A stretch of 64,000 bases of DNA from Lutjanus erythropterus. Taxonomy: Eukaryota > Chordata > Actinopteri > Lutjaniformes > Lutjanidae. Both the position numbers and the translations under genes were made by a program. The stretch lies in contig CM034613.1 of assembly GCA_020091685.1 (NCBI GenBank), positions 3,695,878 through 3,759,877 on the forward strand, read 5' to 3'. The first letter of the stretch is position 1. Every line of letters starts with the position of its first letter. Below, in pieces: positions 47,216 through 59,105 of this stretch. The notes below the pieces were generated by a model. That model ran no database searches, was not told where the DNA came from, and was given only the letters and a program-made list of their open reading frames with translations.

Positions 47216-47938
47216 GAACTCTGATCAACTCTTGAATATTGACTGATCTGATCTACATTTGACAGCAATACAGCTGTTCACTTTTTCTTTCATACATAAT
47301 TCACAAACCAATTAAATTTGAATCCACTTCATTTACTGTCATGCTGAACGTGGCACGGTTTAAAACAACCTAGTCCCCCTTTCATCCCACCTTATTCCTC
47401 TTCCTCTCTTTCCTCTTTTGGCGGCACCACTGACGTTCGCTCCCAGCTTCCAGTTTTTGTTGAGTGTTGGCTCTGGGACGTTTCTTGGCTTTCCTTTTAT
47501 TTCAGTCATAAATATTGTGGCTGTGCTGTGCTTGGAGACCGGGGGAAATCTCCCCCAACAGATGGTCACTTTGCTCCGCGGTGCTGAGCCGGGCACACGC
47601 GCAGCGGGCTGACGCCGTAGTTCCACTGCAATACAGGGATTCCACTGGCACCTCAACTGTGGTAGCACATGAAAACACAGCGGAAACTGGAACATGGAGC
47701 CGGAGTATATGTGTGGCTCTTCAAGGATATTGTTTAACAGAAGGTGGCGAACCATTCCGATCACCTCGCCTTCTAACCAGTTCAGTTCAAAGACTACGGC
47801 CACAATGACTCATTGAATATAGGAGCTAAGTTCTTGTTCCTGAAGGTTAAAATTTAGTGTATAAATTATTTTACTAAATTGAAGTGCGTAGTTTTTTTCT
47901 ACTCCAACTCAATTATGCAAAAGTCCTTCAAACAAAAT
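47216..47938. other. unassigned; GC-richer block at about 47390-47800
   Basis: A minus-strand open frame of 147 codons covers 47360-47803 (basic C-terminus, no domain). The block may be part of an old repeat. No splice sites or promoter could be assigned. Confidence 0.3.
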
Positions 47939-48740
47939 GAATGAATGAAGTAACTCAGTACAAATACTTTATTACTGTACTTAAGTGGACTTTTCTTTTT
48001 CTAACAACTCTTATTTTTCTTCCCTACTTTTGAACATAAATATCTGTATTTTCAATTCCTTACATTTGCAAAACAGGCGTGTTACTTTAGTTTTAAAGCA
48101 TTTGAGTGGAATTGATTATTTTCTATTTTGCACCATTGATCGGTGTCATCCCAACATGAAGACTGATTTCACCAAAATCAACAATAACACACAGGAGAGA
48201 GGATTCCTTTGTATGTCCATCGGTGAATATCACGCACAACAGACATAACAAGACAAAGATGACATAAAGGATGTAATGAGTTGGTAAAGACGTAAAAGTA
48301 GCAGCAAAATGAAACAAGACAAAAATAAAAGATGTAACAAGATGTAACGAGACAAAAAAAGACATGAAAGACATAAGATGAAAATGATAAAGAAGACATA
48401 ATGAGACAGTAACAGCATGAAAGTAGTAACAAGACCGTAAACTACACAGAAAGGATGTAACAAGAGAGAATACAATGTAACAAAACAAAACAAAAAAGAA
48501 GAGCAAGAAGAATCAGAGAGGAAGACTCAACTGTGAAGAAAAGGTGACGTTCAGTCAGCTTTGCACAGACACAGCTAGTAGAAATGTCTTTCAGAGGACG
48601 ACTTTTTACTTTTACTTTTTTGCCTGTACTTTTTCACTTTTACTTACGTAAAAAAGTCGAATCTGTACTTCTACTTTTATAAGAGTCTTTTTTACACAAG
48701 TATATGTGTGTCTATGTGGAGTTTTGCCACCTCTGGGTTT
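47939..48740. repeat. CTTAAGTA-type repeat split by a purine-rich minisatellite
   Basis: 47945-48075 (CAGTACAAATACTTTATTAC, TGTACTTAAGTGGAC) and 48595-48735 (TTTTTACTTTTACTTTTTTG, TTTTGCCACCTCTGG) look like the two ends of one fish repeat. Between them, 48240-48495 is an array of GACATAACAAGACAAAGATG-like units, the reverse complement of the pyrimidine-rich minisatellite found in family-1 elements. Confidence 0.55.
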
Positions 48741-48959
48741 CGGACCTCTGATGTTATTCCTATTGATGACCTTTTCCTGCTGGCTTAAGAAACAATTGTT
48801 CGATCGGAGATTGCTCAGCAGGGTTCGTGATGTCGATGCGATCTTTCTGTGTTGCTTGCTAGCAACCTTACTACATCCATGAGAAATGGTGCCAGAAAAA
48901 GTGTGAGAGAGACTGATGCAGCCATGCAGGTCATTGGAAGTTGACTTACTTTAAAAATT

Positions 48960-49140
48960 AAGTGAGCCTGAAATAATGTAAAGTTCACTCCTACAAATTT
49001 CAGGGTTGAATTGAGTATCAGTGAGTACACCAGTCTATGCACCAATCTGATGATCAGATAATTAATTGGCCCAGAAATGGGGCAATAATAGCAACCATAT
49101 CGCATCCATTCAGGGTTATTAAAATACTGTTCAAAAAATA
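48960..49140 (+). repeat. dispersed repeat shared with 54135-54225
   Basis: TTGAGTATCAGTGAGTACAC, GCACCAATCTGATGATC and AATTGGCCCAGAAATGGGGC match TTGGGTATCAGCGATTATGC, CACCAATCTGCAATCATG and CATTAGCCCAAAAACGGGAC near 54140-54210. Confidence 0.55.
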
Positions 49141-49184
49141 GCATTTTTACATTTTTTTTAAAATGTACTGGTATTGGACAATTT

Positions 49185-49430
49185 GCAAATTTCAGGTCTC
49201 AGAATTGGTAATAGGAATAAAAAAATGGTATTGGCGTATCTTTAGAATGTCTGTACCTAATTTCAGCAATCCATCCAATAGCTGTCGAGAAATTTCACAC
49301 AGACTCAGAAATGTCAACCTGCACTTCAGAGCAGTACTAGAAGAAAGGGCGAGAGATCATTTGGATCCATCTTTCGGACAAAATTTCACAGCGATCCATC
49401 CAAAGTGGTGGCTCTGCCATTCCTAGACGC
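49185..49430 (+). repeat. probable LINE-derived 3' fragment
   Basis: GCAATCCATCCAATAGCTGT, GAGAAATTTCA and GATCCATCCAAAGTGGTGGC resemble a very common fish repeat generally attributed to LINE 3' ends. The class assignment is from memory and unverified. Confidence 0.4.
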
Positions 49431-49439
49431 TGGGTAACC

Positions 49440-51069
49440 AAAAATAAGGAAAAAAAAAAAAAAAGCTACCAGTCATGTCGGGCTCTGAGAAGTTAAAAGA
49501 CTTCATTGAACCGAACAGATTCCCTTATATGAATTCCCTCCTGTACAGCATAATCAGTAGAGCTTCACTTCTGTTACCTCTCGCCCACAGATTGATCATT
49601 TTCCTTGGCTGACATTATTGCTTCTCTCTACAAGGCTGAACCACTCTGCAATTTCACACTCTAACCTTTGTCTTTCACTCACTCCATGTTTCCTCGCCCT
49701 CTTTGTGTCCTTTTAACCAGTGACCGCTTCGGTTTATTGCTCTCAAGAAAGCCTTGAGCATGAAAAGACATCATTAACCCCTGTCTGTTTCACTTCTTTT
49801 TACATCTTCATCCCCGTCTGCCCTTCGCCGTCATTGTGCTTCTATCTTTACTTTAAAATCGCTCCTTTCAAAGGAAACCCTGTTTCGATCGAAGTGCAGC
49901 ATCTAAGTGTCGGGGATGTCTTTGTTCCACAGGCAGCTACAGGAGACAGATTTTAACCTCTCTCTTGTTGAAATAACAGACTTTATAAAATACATTTCTT
50001 CATCCTGGATCACCTTCTGTACATTATATTTCCCTTTTCTGATAATGTTTATCTAAAGCACCATTTATCAACCTTGCTCTGTTTTCTTCAACATCCTCTC
50101 TGAAGGAATTTGTAATTATACAGTCTTTATCGCTGGCTGCTCGCCCAATTTAAGGGTTAACAATTAAGGCAGGTTGCTGGTTGATGCTGTAGGGAAACAG
50201 AAGCAGGACCTGCTCAGGTTAGAGTCAAGCTCTTGTGTTATTCTGGACTTCAAAGTTTTAATGAAGAGCCAGAGCTGTCATGGCAACGTGACATACTGTG
50301 CTAACACTCAACACGTGGGAGTATCTTTCTTTCTCGAGTTCAAAACGGAGGAAAAAGGAAAGAGGCAACCTGTTGCTTTAGCTGCTGAAAGAGTCTGAAA
50401 ACAAATGTTTAAGGTCGGTCCTTCAGAAACAGAGTTTTAACCCTTGAAGCTCTAAAGACCTGCGGCCTGTTCTTTTCAGACATCTAATTTATTTTATCAT
50501 CACTTATAATCATCAGGGTTACATCAGCTGGGTCTTGAGGAAGACAATTTTAGAACAGAGAGCCTGCAGTACATGGAGTTTGAAAGACGTGGGAGTTTAC
50601 CAAGCAGACTAATGAAAAGATGCCATCGCTTTGCATTATGGGAGCATTTTTGTAGCTTTACTTTTATAAGAATATGAAAGATAACTCCGCCTCTACTCTG
50701 ATTTTGTTAATCTATCTCTTTTAAGGCTCTCTCCTTCACACAATAAGGGCTAAAAGTGATTTTTTATTATTATTTAATTGTCCAGACATATTCAAACCGC
50801 TTGGTTTATCCAACCAACAGTTTATTATTATAAAAGGCAAAAAAAAAACATCAAACGGTCACATTTGAAAAAGTTGTAACCATTGCTTTATTGGAGTTAC
50901 TGTTGCTTAAAAAAAATGACAAATGTGTCATGATTTATTAATATTTTTGCTAAACTAATCAAATAATTGGTTGAGCTTTAAATGCAATACTAAATCAATG
51001 GACAATTTCTTCAAATACATAACAAGTGTGATGAAAAAAGTCACTTGATTCTGCTGAAGACTGTTTGAT
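49440..51069. other. unassigned intron
   Basis: A poly-A run lies at about 49448-49464. 49690-49960 is pyrimidine-rich and slightly GC-richer. No exon was recognised. Confidence 0.35.
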
Positions 51070-51240
51070 CAAACATTTATTCCTAAAACTGTGATCTGAT
51101 CTATGATATGTTTGTCTGTTTGTCTTCTGGATTACAGAAAAACTACTGGTCCAATTTTCATGAAACTTGGTGGAAGGATGTAGCATGGACCATGGGAGAA
51201 CCCGTTACATATTTGAGTGGATCCAGATCATTGGGGTGAA
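51070..51240 (+). repeat. interspersed repeat, TTTTCATGAAACTTGGTGGA type
   Basis: GTTTGTCTGTTTGTCTTCTG, GGTCCAATTTTCATGAAACT and TGGTGGAAGGATGTAGC are words of a widespread vertebrate repeat. A single copy is present in this window. Confidence 0.5.
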
Positions 51241-52954
51241 TACACTAATTATTTTTCACTTGCATTAACATGGCGACATTGGCAGTATAAATAAAAGCAG
51301 GTTATAGTTGAGCTCAATGGTGACTAAACAGTCAATTGTAGCAATAGAATGACTCCATATTCATATTCACAGCTACCAGTAATCGTCAGGGGTAGCCTAC
51401 ACATGTAGTTGCGTCGAAATAACTCGATTTGCAGACTTTCTCGTTCCTTGGATTTCTCCTGTCATGTTTTCTACGTCCATTAGGGGGCACTGCCTAACAG
51501 TAAACTTACCTATCGGTCGGAATAAGCTGCTTTCACTTTCAACCAAAACGCACAGTTTTCATGTGAGGTTGGCGACTGGATAGAAAATTTTAACACCCAA
51601 CCCTTATGTGGCTATAGAAAGATAAATACATACGTATCATGTAACTAATTACTCTCATACAAATGTGAACTGTCTGCATTAAACTTCACCAGAGATGTTA
51701 AGCAAGAATCTTTAAAGATTTGCATCTCATAGAAAACTGGACTATTTGGCTTGATGGTCTGCACTCTCCGACTGCCCTTCTTGGACATATTTTCTTTTGA
51801 TTCAGTCTGACAGTTTATTATCAATGCAATTACAATTTGTATTAATCCTGTCATATGGAACACTTGAAGTGGAGATGGCAACTGCAGTCATCTTTGATGA
51901 CTGAAAAAGATCACAGTCACTTATAATCATCTGTGCTGGAAACAAATTAAGAGATGAAAGACAAACAAACATATTGATCTCGTCCTCCACGCTCACATAA
52001 ATAAAACTAGATCCAAACAGGCAGTGCAGAGGAGGTTGGGTTTCTTTTTCTGGGAGGACAAATCCACACCGTCTGCCCTGATGCACCACCTAAGCCTCTT
52101 TCTGAGCCGCAAAAAAAAAAAGCTCTTGCTGTGGCTTCCCCTGATAACATGACTCAAATCAGCTCCAGTCAATGATGCAATCACTGACTTCATCCACCGA
52201 GCACGAGAGAAAACATATTGAAGGGAGGGAAGGCGAGGAAGGAGAGAGACGAAACACGATTTTGGCCAAGAGCGTCCCTGGAGGGATCAACGCCTTTCGC
52301 TCGGCTCTGGCAGCTTTTCACCTCTGCTGTCGGTGCACAATATGTGTGGGCTGTCCGAATGTTAGGGAAGCCGTATTACTTACACAGTCCAGATAATGTC
52401 CCTCTGAGACGTGAGGCAACTCCATTAGTGATGTAGTAACCATTAATTATAACGGCAGAAGCCCCATGGTGCCGCTTTATCAACACAGGGTTATCATAAG
52501 AAAATGCTCTGTGGACATTATTAACTATAACGCTGTCTCCAGCTGTCCAACAAGGTTAACACAACAAGTCTTAATGGTCGAAATAAAATCATTCTCTGGA
52601 TTTAACACATTCAGTAAGTGTCTTTAATTTTTTATGTTATTCAAAGATGTAGGTATGTGTCATGAGAATAGTCTACAAGAAAAGCACTCTGTCCTCTTGT
52701 TTGAGCAATGTTTGCTTAAAACAGCAGTGGCTGTGTAAGGAAATAATTTCACCTTCTATAAAAATGAAATTACATATTTGAGAGCATTTTTTGTTTTGAA
52801 AGATTTATTCATTTGCCTTTTGTTTAAATTCAGCAAACTGAAAATAAAGGTGGCTGGTTAAAACTGTCTGAAGAGTGGGTTAAATGTAATTTTTTTTTAA
52901 CAGCGAATGCTACATGTATGTGAACAACAGTTGTACATTACAGAGGCAATAATG
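51241..52954. other. unassigned; candidate conserved block at about 52380-52560
   Basis: CCATTAGGGGGCACT at 51478-51492 fits the CTCF core. 52380-52560 (CCATTAATTATAACGGCAGA, CTTTATCAACACAGGGTTAT) is non-repetitive with homeodomain-like sites. Both are motif-level observations. Confidence 0.3.
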
Positions 52955-53272
52955 TAGTGCTGAGCAATTCTGACTGACAATGCAATTGTGATATGATTTG
53001 CAATATTGATAATTTTTACATAAATACAATCATTTAAATTGAAAAACACATTAAAATGAATATGGTGTGTTTTTTTCCAGAGATCTGTACTAAACAAAGA
53101 TGTTTTTTGGAGTACGATGTGTTGGCCAGAACACCTCTGCAGCACAACAATATTTCATTTAAAATGGGATTCACTCACATTTTGCCTTTAACACATGCAC
53201 ATCCTGCTACTTAAAAATTGCAATAGACCATATTGCAATTTCAGTAAAATTTTGATTAACTGTTCAGCCCTA
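52955..53272. mobile_element. 318-bp hAT-type family-2 element with perfect target duplication
   Basis: CAATAATG occurs at 52947-52954 and 53273-53280. The ends TAGTGCTGAGCAATT and AACTGTTCAGCCCTA are imperfect inverted repeats. The right end matches that of the element at 8167-8572. It has no coding capacity. Confidence 0.9.
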
Positions 53273-53491
53273 CAATAATGTAAACAGAATGACACAATAA
53301 CTCTGCACTAGCTTGGATCGATCAGCGGCTCCAATGCCCAGAATAGTGTGACAAGTCAACCTGAAGTCCAAGTTAACATTTATTATCAGACAAATCAGCT
53401 CTATAGTTATACACTTTAGACCGCAACATTGCTAGCACCAGTTTAAACACTAACATTAACTTCAGTGCAACTGGCAGTAAAATCAAAAGAC

Positions 53492-53649
53492 CAGAGATAT
53501 ACTTGCATTTGCATATGCATAGTGTTAATTTCTGAGGACGTGCACAACCATAACACCAAATGGATGCAGGACATGTGAGGCATCCATGATGCGTATAGAT
53601 GCAAGAGGCTGCATATGCAAATGCACAGTTAAAAGCAAGTATATCTCTG
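53492..53649. mobile_element. 158-bp MITE-like element with perfect 15-bp inverted ends
   Basis: CAGAGATATACTTGC (53492-53506) and GCAAGTATATCTCTG (53635-53649) are exact reverse complements. Just inside, GCATTTGCATATGCAT and TGCATATGCAAATGCA form a second inverted pair. No clear target duplication was found, so the superfamily is unknown. Confidence 0.75.
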
Positions 53650-53811
53650 TCCTAATGGTCTTGCTGTCCAGATCAAGTCCTTCTCTGCTTTTAAACATAT
53701 GTCATCCATTAAATATTTTTTGAAAATTTAATGTGTTACCTGCTTTTGAACTACCTGACACTCTATTTTGGCTAAAATTACAAATTGGTAAGTATCAATA
53801 CCACTAAGTAG

Positions 53812-54091
53812 TAGGAATGAACAATTAATCGCAATAAAATCACAATATCAACTATCGCAAGTGCAATATAAATTGCAGAACCAAATCGCAATTTTTTGAA
53901 AAAGGAAAAGTGCCGCATAGATGACCTGACCTAAAAATTTCTTGTTCTCCAGATGAAAGAAAACGTTTGTTTGGCACAGACCTCAATAAATATCACAGCA
54001 TCATTTCCAGTATCTGTATCGCATGTTGCAATCGCAGTCTCAATCAAAATAATTGCAAAATGACTTTTTTTTTACCAAATCATGCTGCCCT
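53812..54091 (+). mobile_element. hAT-type element of the GCAATTAATC kind
   Basis: TAGGAATGAACAATTAATCG at the left, then AGTGCAATATAAATTGCAGA and AATCGCAATTTTTTGAAAAA, with AAATCATGCTGCCCTT as the degraded right end. Related to 21918-22100. The flanking 8-mers do not match. At 54135-54225 the dispersed repeat shared with 48960-49140 follows. Confidence 0.65.
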
Positions 54092-54230
54092 TGGACCAAA
54101 ACCAGTATTGGAAATGCCTCCAAAACAGCCTAAAATGCTGTATTGGGTATCAGCGATTATGCAAGTCCATCACCAATCTGCAATCATGTAATTCATTAGC
54201 CCAAAAACGGGACCATGCTACATCCCAGCA

Positions 54231-55918
54231 GTGTCCCGTATGCCAAGTATTTTTAACCTGAGCCAGGCTCCACAACAATCAAATTTCCAGTGTTTCAATG
54301 ATTATGAGGCAAACTTCTGTACTGGAGCCATGTTCCATGTTTGCCACAAGACCCAGCATTGACAAGTAGGTGGTGTCACTGACAAAAGGAGGTGGTAGCT
54401 GAGTGTTTTCATGCAGCATTAATTCTGATCTCAATATGGCTTCACGCTCCAGGCAGACTGAATCTGAATGTATAAAGGTCTCCAGTGAAAGCAGTGATTT
54501 TGGTGTTTTTATGGCTTTTCACAGCTTGAATCTACTAAACTTTTAACCTTGTATTCCGTGCACATGTGTCTTCCTCCATATTCATTTCTTTCCACCTCTT
54601 TGGAACTGTCAAGGATTGACTTCATGAAAATAGCAACCTGTTTTTTTTTTTTTTATATGTCAAGGGCACATCCTGCAGCAGGAGGAAACTCCCATCATCT
54701 ACACACTTGTAGACTGGAGCAGCACTACATGAATGCATTACACAAATCAGGGAGGGCGTTTTGGAGGTGAAAGTGAAGAGTTCTGGGACTACGTCTCTCA
54801 CAAGTCCTCGACACATTCACACCATTCTTATATTTGTACAGGGGACAAGTAATGAACACAAATATCCGAGGTTCAGAGGCAAATGCCATGAAGAAAAACG
54901 ACTGTTTGCAGGAAGCACGGAGATAAGAAAGGGGCAGGGAATGAGGTTGCATTTGCAAAGAGCCGCAAAGCTTCAGAGGGACAGAGAGGGACTGACCTTA
55001 TGCTCTCACAGAGCCAGCAGAGTGGTTTATTAAGGCGGAGGAGAGCACCACTGGAAGATGCCGTCTCTAGATTGGAGCACCCAGTCTCTGTCTGACAGAC
55101 AAAGAAGCCCTAATTAAAGCAGGCAGCCTGTCCCTCAAGTGGCTGCCCTACTTGGCTAAATGAGGATTTAGAATAAAGCCCAGAGGGAATACTCCAGTTT
55201 ATCCCGGTTTCAAAGAGACGGGAAGAGGCGGCACCTGAGTGGATGACACCGATGAAAGACAAGTTCGGAGGAGCCTCAGGCTTACCTGCTGTAAATATGA
55301 CAAAAAATACAAACATGTAAAACACATAAGACAATTACTCTAAACTGTGAACAAGATCCTATGAAACTTTAACTCCTGTACTTGTGGCATTTACTCTTCT
55401 AAACCACAACAGAACAATCCAGGATTTTCTGGCAGAGTATCAAGGCCTGAAACTTGGAGCTGAAAACTGAAGTGAACAGAACCACATCATCTGCAAAAAG
55501 TAGAGATCCAATCTTGAGATCACTGTACCGAACACTGTCCACACTGTGGCTGCAGCTTGAGAGGTGTCTGCGAAAATCACTAGAACAGTATGTGACAAGG
55601 AAGCGTGGGACCCAGACGAAAATGCAAGCTCATGTTTCCAACTAGCATTGGGCAGTACCGAAAGATTTCCAACCAGCCACTGTGAGCCCATCAACTCTTG
55701 AGTCTCTGCTTGGAGATGCGTGCAAGCGGATAATTCACTATATCATATACACTGTGTACGTTCACTGTGTCCAGTAGAGTTGAGTGATATGTTAAACGTT
55801 TTCAAAAGATTGGCGATATCTTCGTCCCCTCATAAATATCGCCCTAAAAATTAAAGATTCTCACACCAGTTTTCCTTTGCTCTTCTTTCAGTAAAGAAAT
55901 ATTCTCTCCAGTTCTGCT
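54231..55918. other. unassigned intron
   Basis: No exon was recognised. At about 55775-55850 GAGTTGAGTGATATGTTAAA and TAAATATCGCCCTAAAAA are scraps of an ATATCG-rich hAT-type repeat. Confidence 0.35.
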
Positions 55919-56277
55919 TAGGCCTGCAACTAGCAATTATTTTAATTTTTTCATGTCAATTATTTTTTCAATTAATCAATTAATTGGCTAATGTTAGCTA
56001 GGAAAAATGTAATCTTAAATTTTTAGCTAATGTTAGCTATTTTTCAAGTCTGTCCTGTTTATGAAATGGTGAAAAGTGAAAAAAAAATCAGTGCTTCCAA
56101 AAGTCCAAGATGACGTCCTTAGAAACCAGAAAATATTCAAATTTAAGAAGCAAGAATCATAGAATTTTGACTGTTCTTAAAAAATGACCCAACTGACCAA
56201 TGAACTGATTATTAAAATTGCTGATTAATTTAATAGTCAATCACTAATCAATTATTCAATTAATCATCGTAGCTATA
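55919..56277 (-). mobile_element. family-1 hAT-type copy with decayed target duplication
   Basis: Left end TAGGCCTGCAACTAGCAATT and right end ATCGTAGCTATA enclose the reverse-complemented core (GATGACGTCCTTAG, AATATTCAAATTTAAGAAGC). The flanks GTTCTGCT (55911-55918) and CTTCTGAT (56278-56285) agree at 6 of 8 bases. It sits directly against an R4 copy. Confidence 0.75.
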
Positions 56278-56480
56278 CTTCTGATAAAACTGATGCTATC
56301 ACAGTATCTATGGTAACATCTTCAGGAGCCACCACTGCCTGTTCAAGACGAGTCACTTCCATGGACACTTCTCACTGTCATTACACCTCAAACCACACCC
56401 GCAACTGCCGGTAGTCCCTCCTAGGACACTGTCTCCTAGGACTCTTGCATCATATCACAAATCCAGCTGCCTCACCAGGT
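56278..56480 (+). repeat. interspersed repeat R4, copy 4
   Basis: GATGCTATCACAGTATCTAT, GTTCAAGACGAGTCACTTCC, CCATGGACACTTCTCACTGT and CACAAATCCAGCTGCCTCAC match the second half of the copy at 4175-4560. Confidence 0.75.
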
Positions 56481-58247
56481 AAACTGAACACCTGCATACC
56501 ATTTTTCAATCCTAAAATATCCACCTTCAAAAATCCACTTGCTCTCAGGCCGATTTTAAATGACAGGAATCCAACAGACAGAAAATTGCTGCTTTTCCTT
56601 CCTTTCCTTCTCAAGGTTCATTCATCAAACGCAGCCTCGACTTCAGAGAGGCCGAGGCGCTAATCCGCCGAAATCCACAGTGTGTTATTATTCCGCAAGA
56701 GAAGAGACAATGCAGCTTATCAGTATTGATGAGGTGCCTCCTGTGGGCTTTGATTGAGTGGCTGATAGCAGACAAATCAGCTTAGCATCCGCCAATGTAT
56801 TTCATCATCAAACAGTCGATACCTGCCATCTGCTGCCTGAGCAATAAAAAAACAACTTTGAACAATGAACTTTATCAATATTGTAAGTAACACAAGGCAA
56901 AATAAGCTGGTATACTGCATTGTTAAATAGGTAGTGTGTAGGTTTTTTTTAACTCGGCTTTCTATCTGATGGATGCTATTCTACCCCATGTGTTTATCTT
57001 ATACATATTTCATGTTGTTGATTTTCCCTGACTTGTTGTCCTCCATTCCTTCATTTCCCCCTGTCATTATGCTTTCACTTATTCATCCCCTCTTCAGCTT
57101 GATCATAGTTAGCTTGAGCTGGGAGTGGAAATAACATTAATTACCATTTAAAAACAGGAAGGCTGGAATGATAAGCCTTTCTCTCGCCGGGTTGATTGAT
57201 GGCGAAATTAGGCAGGCAGAGATGAAAATACCTTTTGCCAAGGACCGGGGAGTCCTCCACTCCCGCTGACAGTTGCTCTATAACATGGCAGCCTGATTTC
57301 TGTTTTTCATGCTCCCTCGCGTCGTTCTAATGAGATATTTTTAGCCTGCCGCGAGCAGCTGTGCATCAGTTACAAGAAGAGGGAGTCCGGGGTGAATTAT
57401 TACAAATATACAAACATGTAGACACGCCTGTCATTGTACTACTCTTAATCGGTCTCACGGTTTTCCCCTCTGTAGATGGATCAATATATAGACTCCACTA
57501 CAGGAGCTCCAGAGCCTTTTGTCTCAGTTAAATCAATCACAGAGGGTTAAACACACCGAGGTTTTATTCTCATGTAAAAAAAAAAAAAGAAGAAATGCAA
57601 GGAGATGAGACAACTCTCCATCTGTTTTCCCCTGATGGGACACGCTCAGGGGAGACAGAAAACAAAGAGCGTCTGAATTTTCGGTACGGGTGGAATCACG
57701 CCCAGAAAAAAAGTAGGCAGAAAACTCTTGTTGTCATCAAGAGAAAATAAAGGGCTGTTTTTGTACTCTACATTGTCGTGGCGTAATGTTCTACAAATTT
57801 GTTCACAATCAAGACGAGTCAAGGAGAGATACAGGGGTTTCCTGACACACTTACACACTGAGGAACAGATCTGAGGGAACAGAGGAGCACATATGTTGAA
57901 GTATAAGATACCACCTGTAACAACTGTAACCAGTATGTCGTCTTGTTCTCACGACTTGTCTTGGTTTGGAGGACACTTTCATACCGTTTCACCAAAGGCA
58001 GGACAACTAGTTCTTATTTTAATGAATATCAGTAAGAGGTGAACTATTTCTTTAGGGGAACACTGTAATGGGATGAGTTCTGCTTCCTGGATTAGACTAC
58101 ATGTAATCCAAACTGAAGCAACCTACTGAAGTTTCTGAAAAATGGTGGCAGACTCATAAAACTAAGTGTACGTTGAGCTGTCTCATATATTTTGTTGTTT
58201 TAGACAAAACTGAATGAATAAGCTGCTGTCACTTTAGGCAAAAAAAT
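56481..58247. other. unassigned; two candidate conserved blocks
   Basis: 56630-56800 and 57130-57420 are non-repetitive, GC-richer and dense in homeobox-type words (TTGATTGATGGC, CATTAATTACCATTTAA, TTTGATTGAGTGGC). They look like developmental enhancers, but conservation could not be tested. A poly-A run lies at about 57577-57588. Confidence 0.35.
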
Positions 58248-58585
58248 TAGCTGAAACAATGACTTGATTCATAATTGATAGTTCAATAGAAAATTAGCAT
58301 TTTAATAATCAACAAATCATTAAATTTTAAGCCAAAATCTCTCCTGTAACCATTATTTTCAATACCAATTCATCAATAATCAATCACTTGTTTGGTCCAT
58401 AAAATGTCAGAAAATGGTGAAAAATGTTTCCTCAAGCACAAGATGACGTCCTCAAATGTCTTGTTTTGTCCACAACCCAAAGATATTTTGTTTACCGTTA
58501 CAGAGGAGTAAAGAAACCAGAAAATATTTATATTTAAGAAGTTGAAACAATTCGTAATCATTGAATCGATTAATGGTTGCAGCTC
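58248..58585 (-). mobile_element. family-1 hAT-type copy
   Basis: TTAGCTGAAACAATGACTTG at the left, reverse-complemented core (AAAATGTCAGAAAATGGTGA, GATGACGTCCTCAAATGTCT, AGAGGAGTAAAGAAACCAGA), and GATTAATGGTTGCAGCTCAA at the right. Confidence 0.8.
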
Positions 58586-59072
58586 AATATGCTTCATTGT
58601 GAAGATTGTTTACAATTGATATATTGGAACATAAATAATTAGTGAGCGTAAAGTAGACAAACAGTCAAATTTCCAACAAATTTGATGGATTCCAAGTGGA
58701 TGATCTGCATTTCGAGCAGAAAATGGCCTGGTGGGATTTTTTAATGAATGAATGATGCTAAAATGGCGTAAAATATTTAGTACAATCAGCTCACAGTCTG
58801 TGACAGAAGCAATTAGGATCAGGGGACATACTTTGGGCATGAGAGAGTGAGGGAGACGGACTGCTTAAATGGTAACAGAGACACAAGGACATTCTCTCAG
58901 GGGTTTCTGAGTCATCAGTCAGACTTGTGTCAGCAGCAGCTCGCTGGTCATCCCGGCCATCGGTCGTATGGGTCGGCAGGGACCTGAGGGGCGAGCTACA
59001 GATACAATGACAAGACTCGCTCGAATACTGTACACAAGGCTGCTTTGTGCTACATCTCTATTTCTCTTTATG

Positions 59073-59105
<33 letters not shown>

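Noticed and set aside
47360..47803. 147-codon minus-strand ORF in a GC-richer block
   Set aside because: No domain recognised and no regulatory signals; more likely chance openness in an old repeat. BLASTP would settle it.
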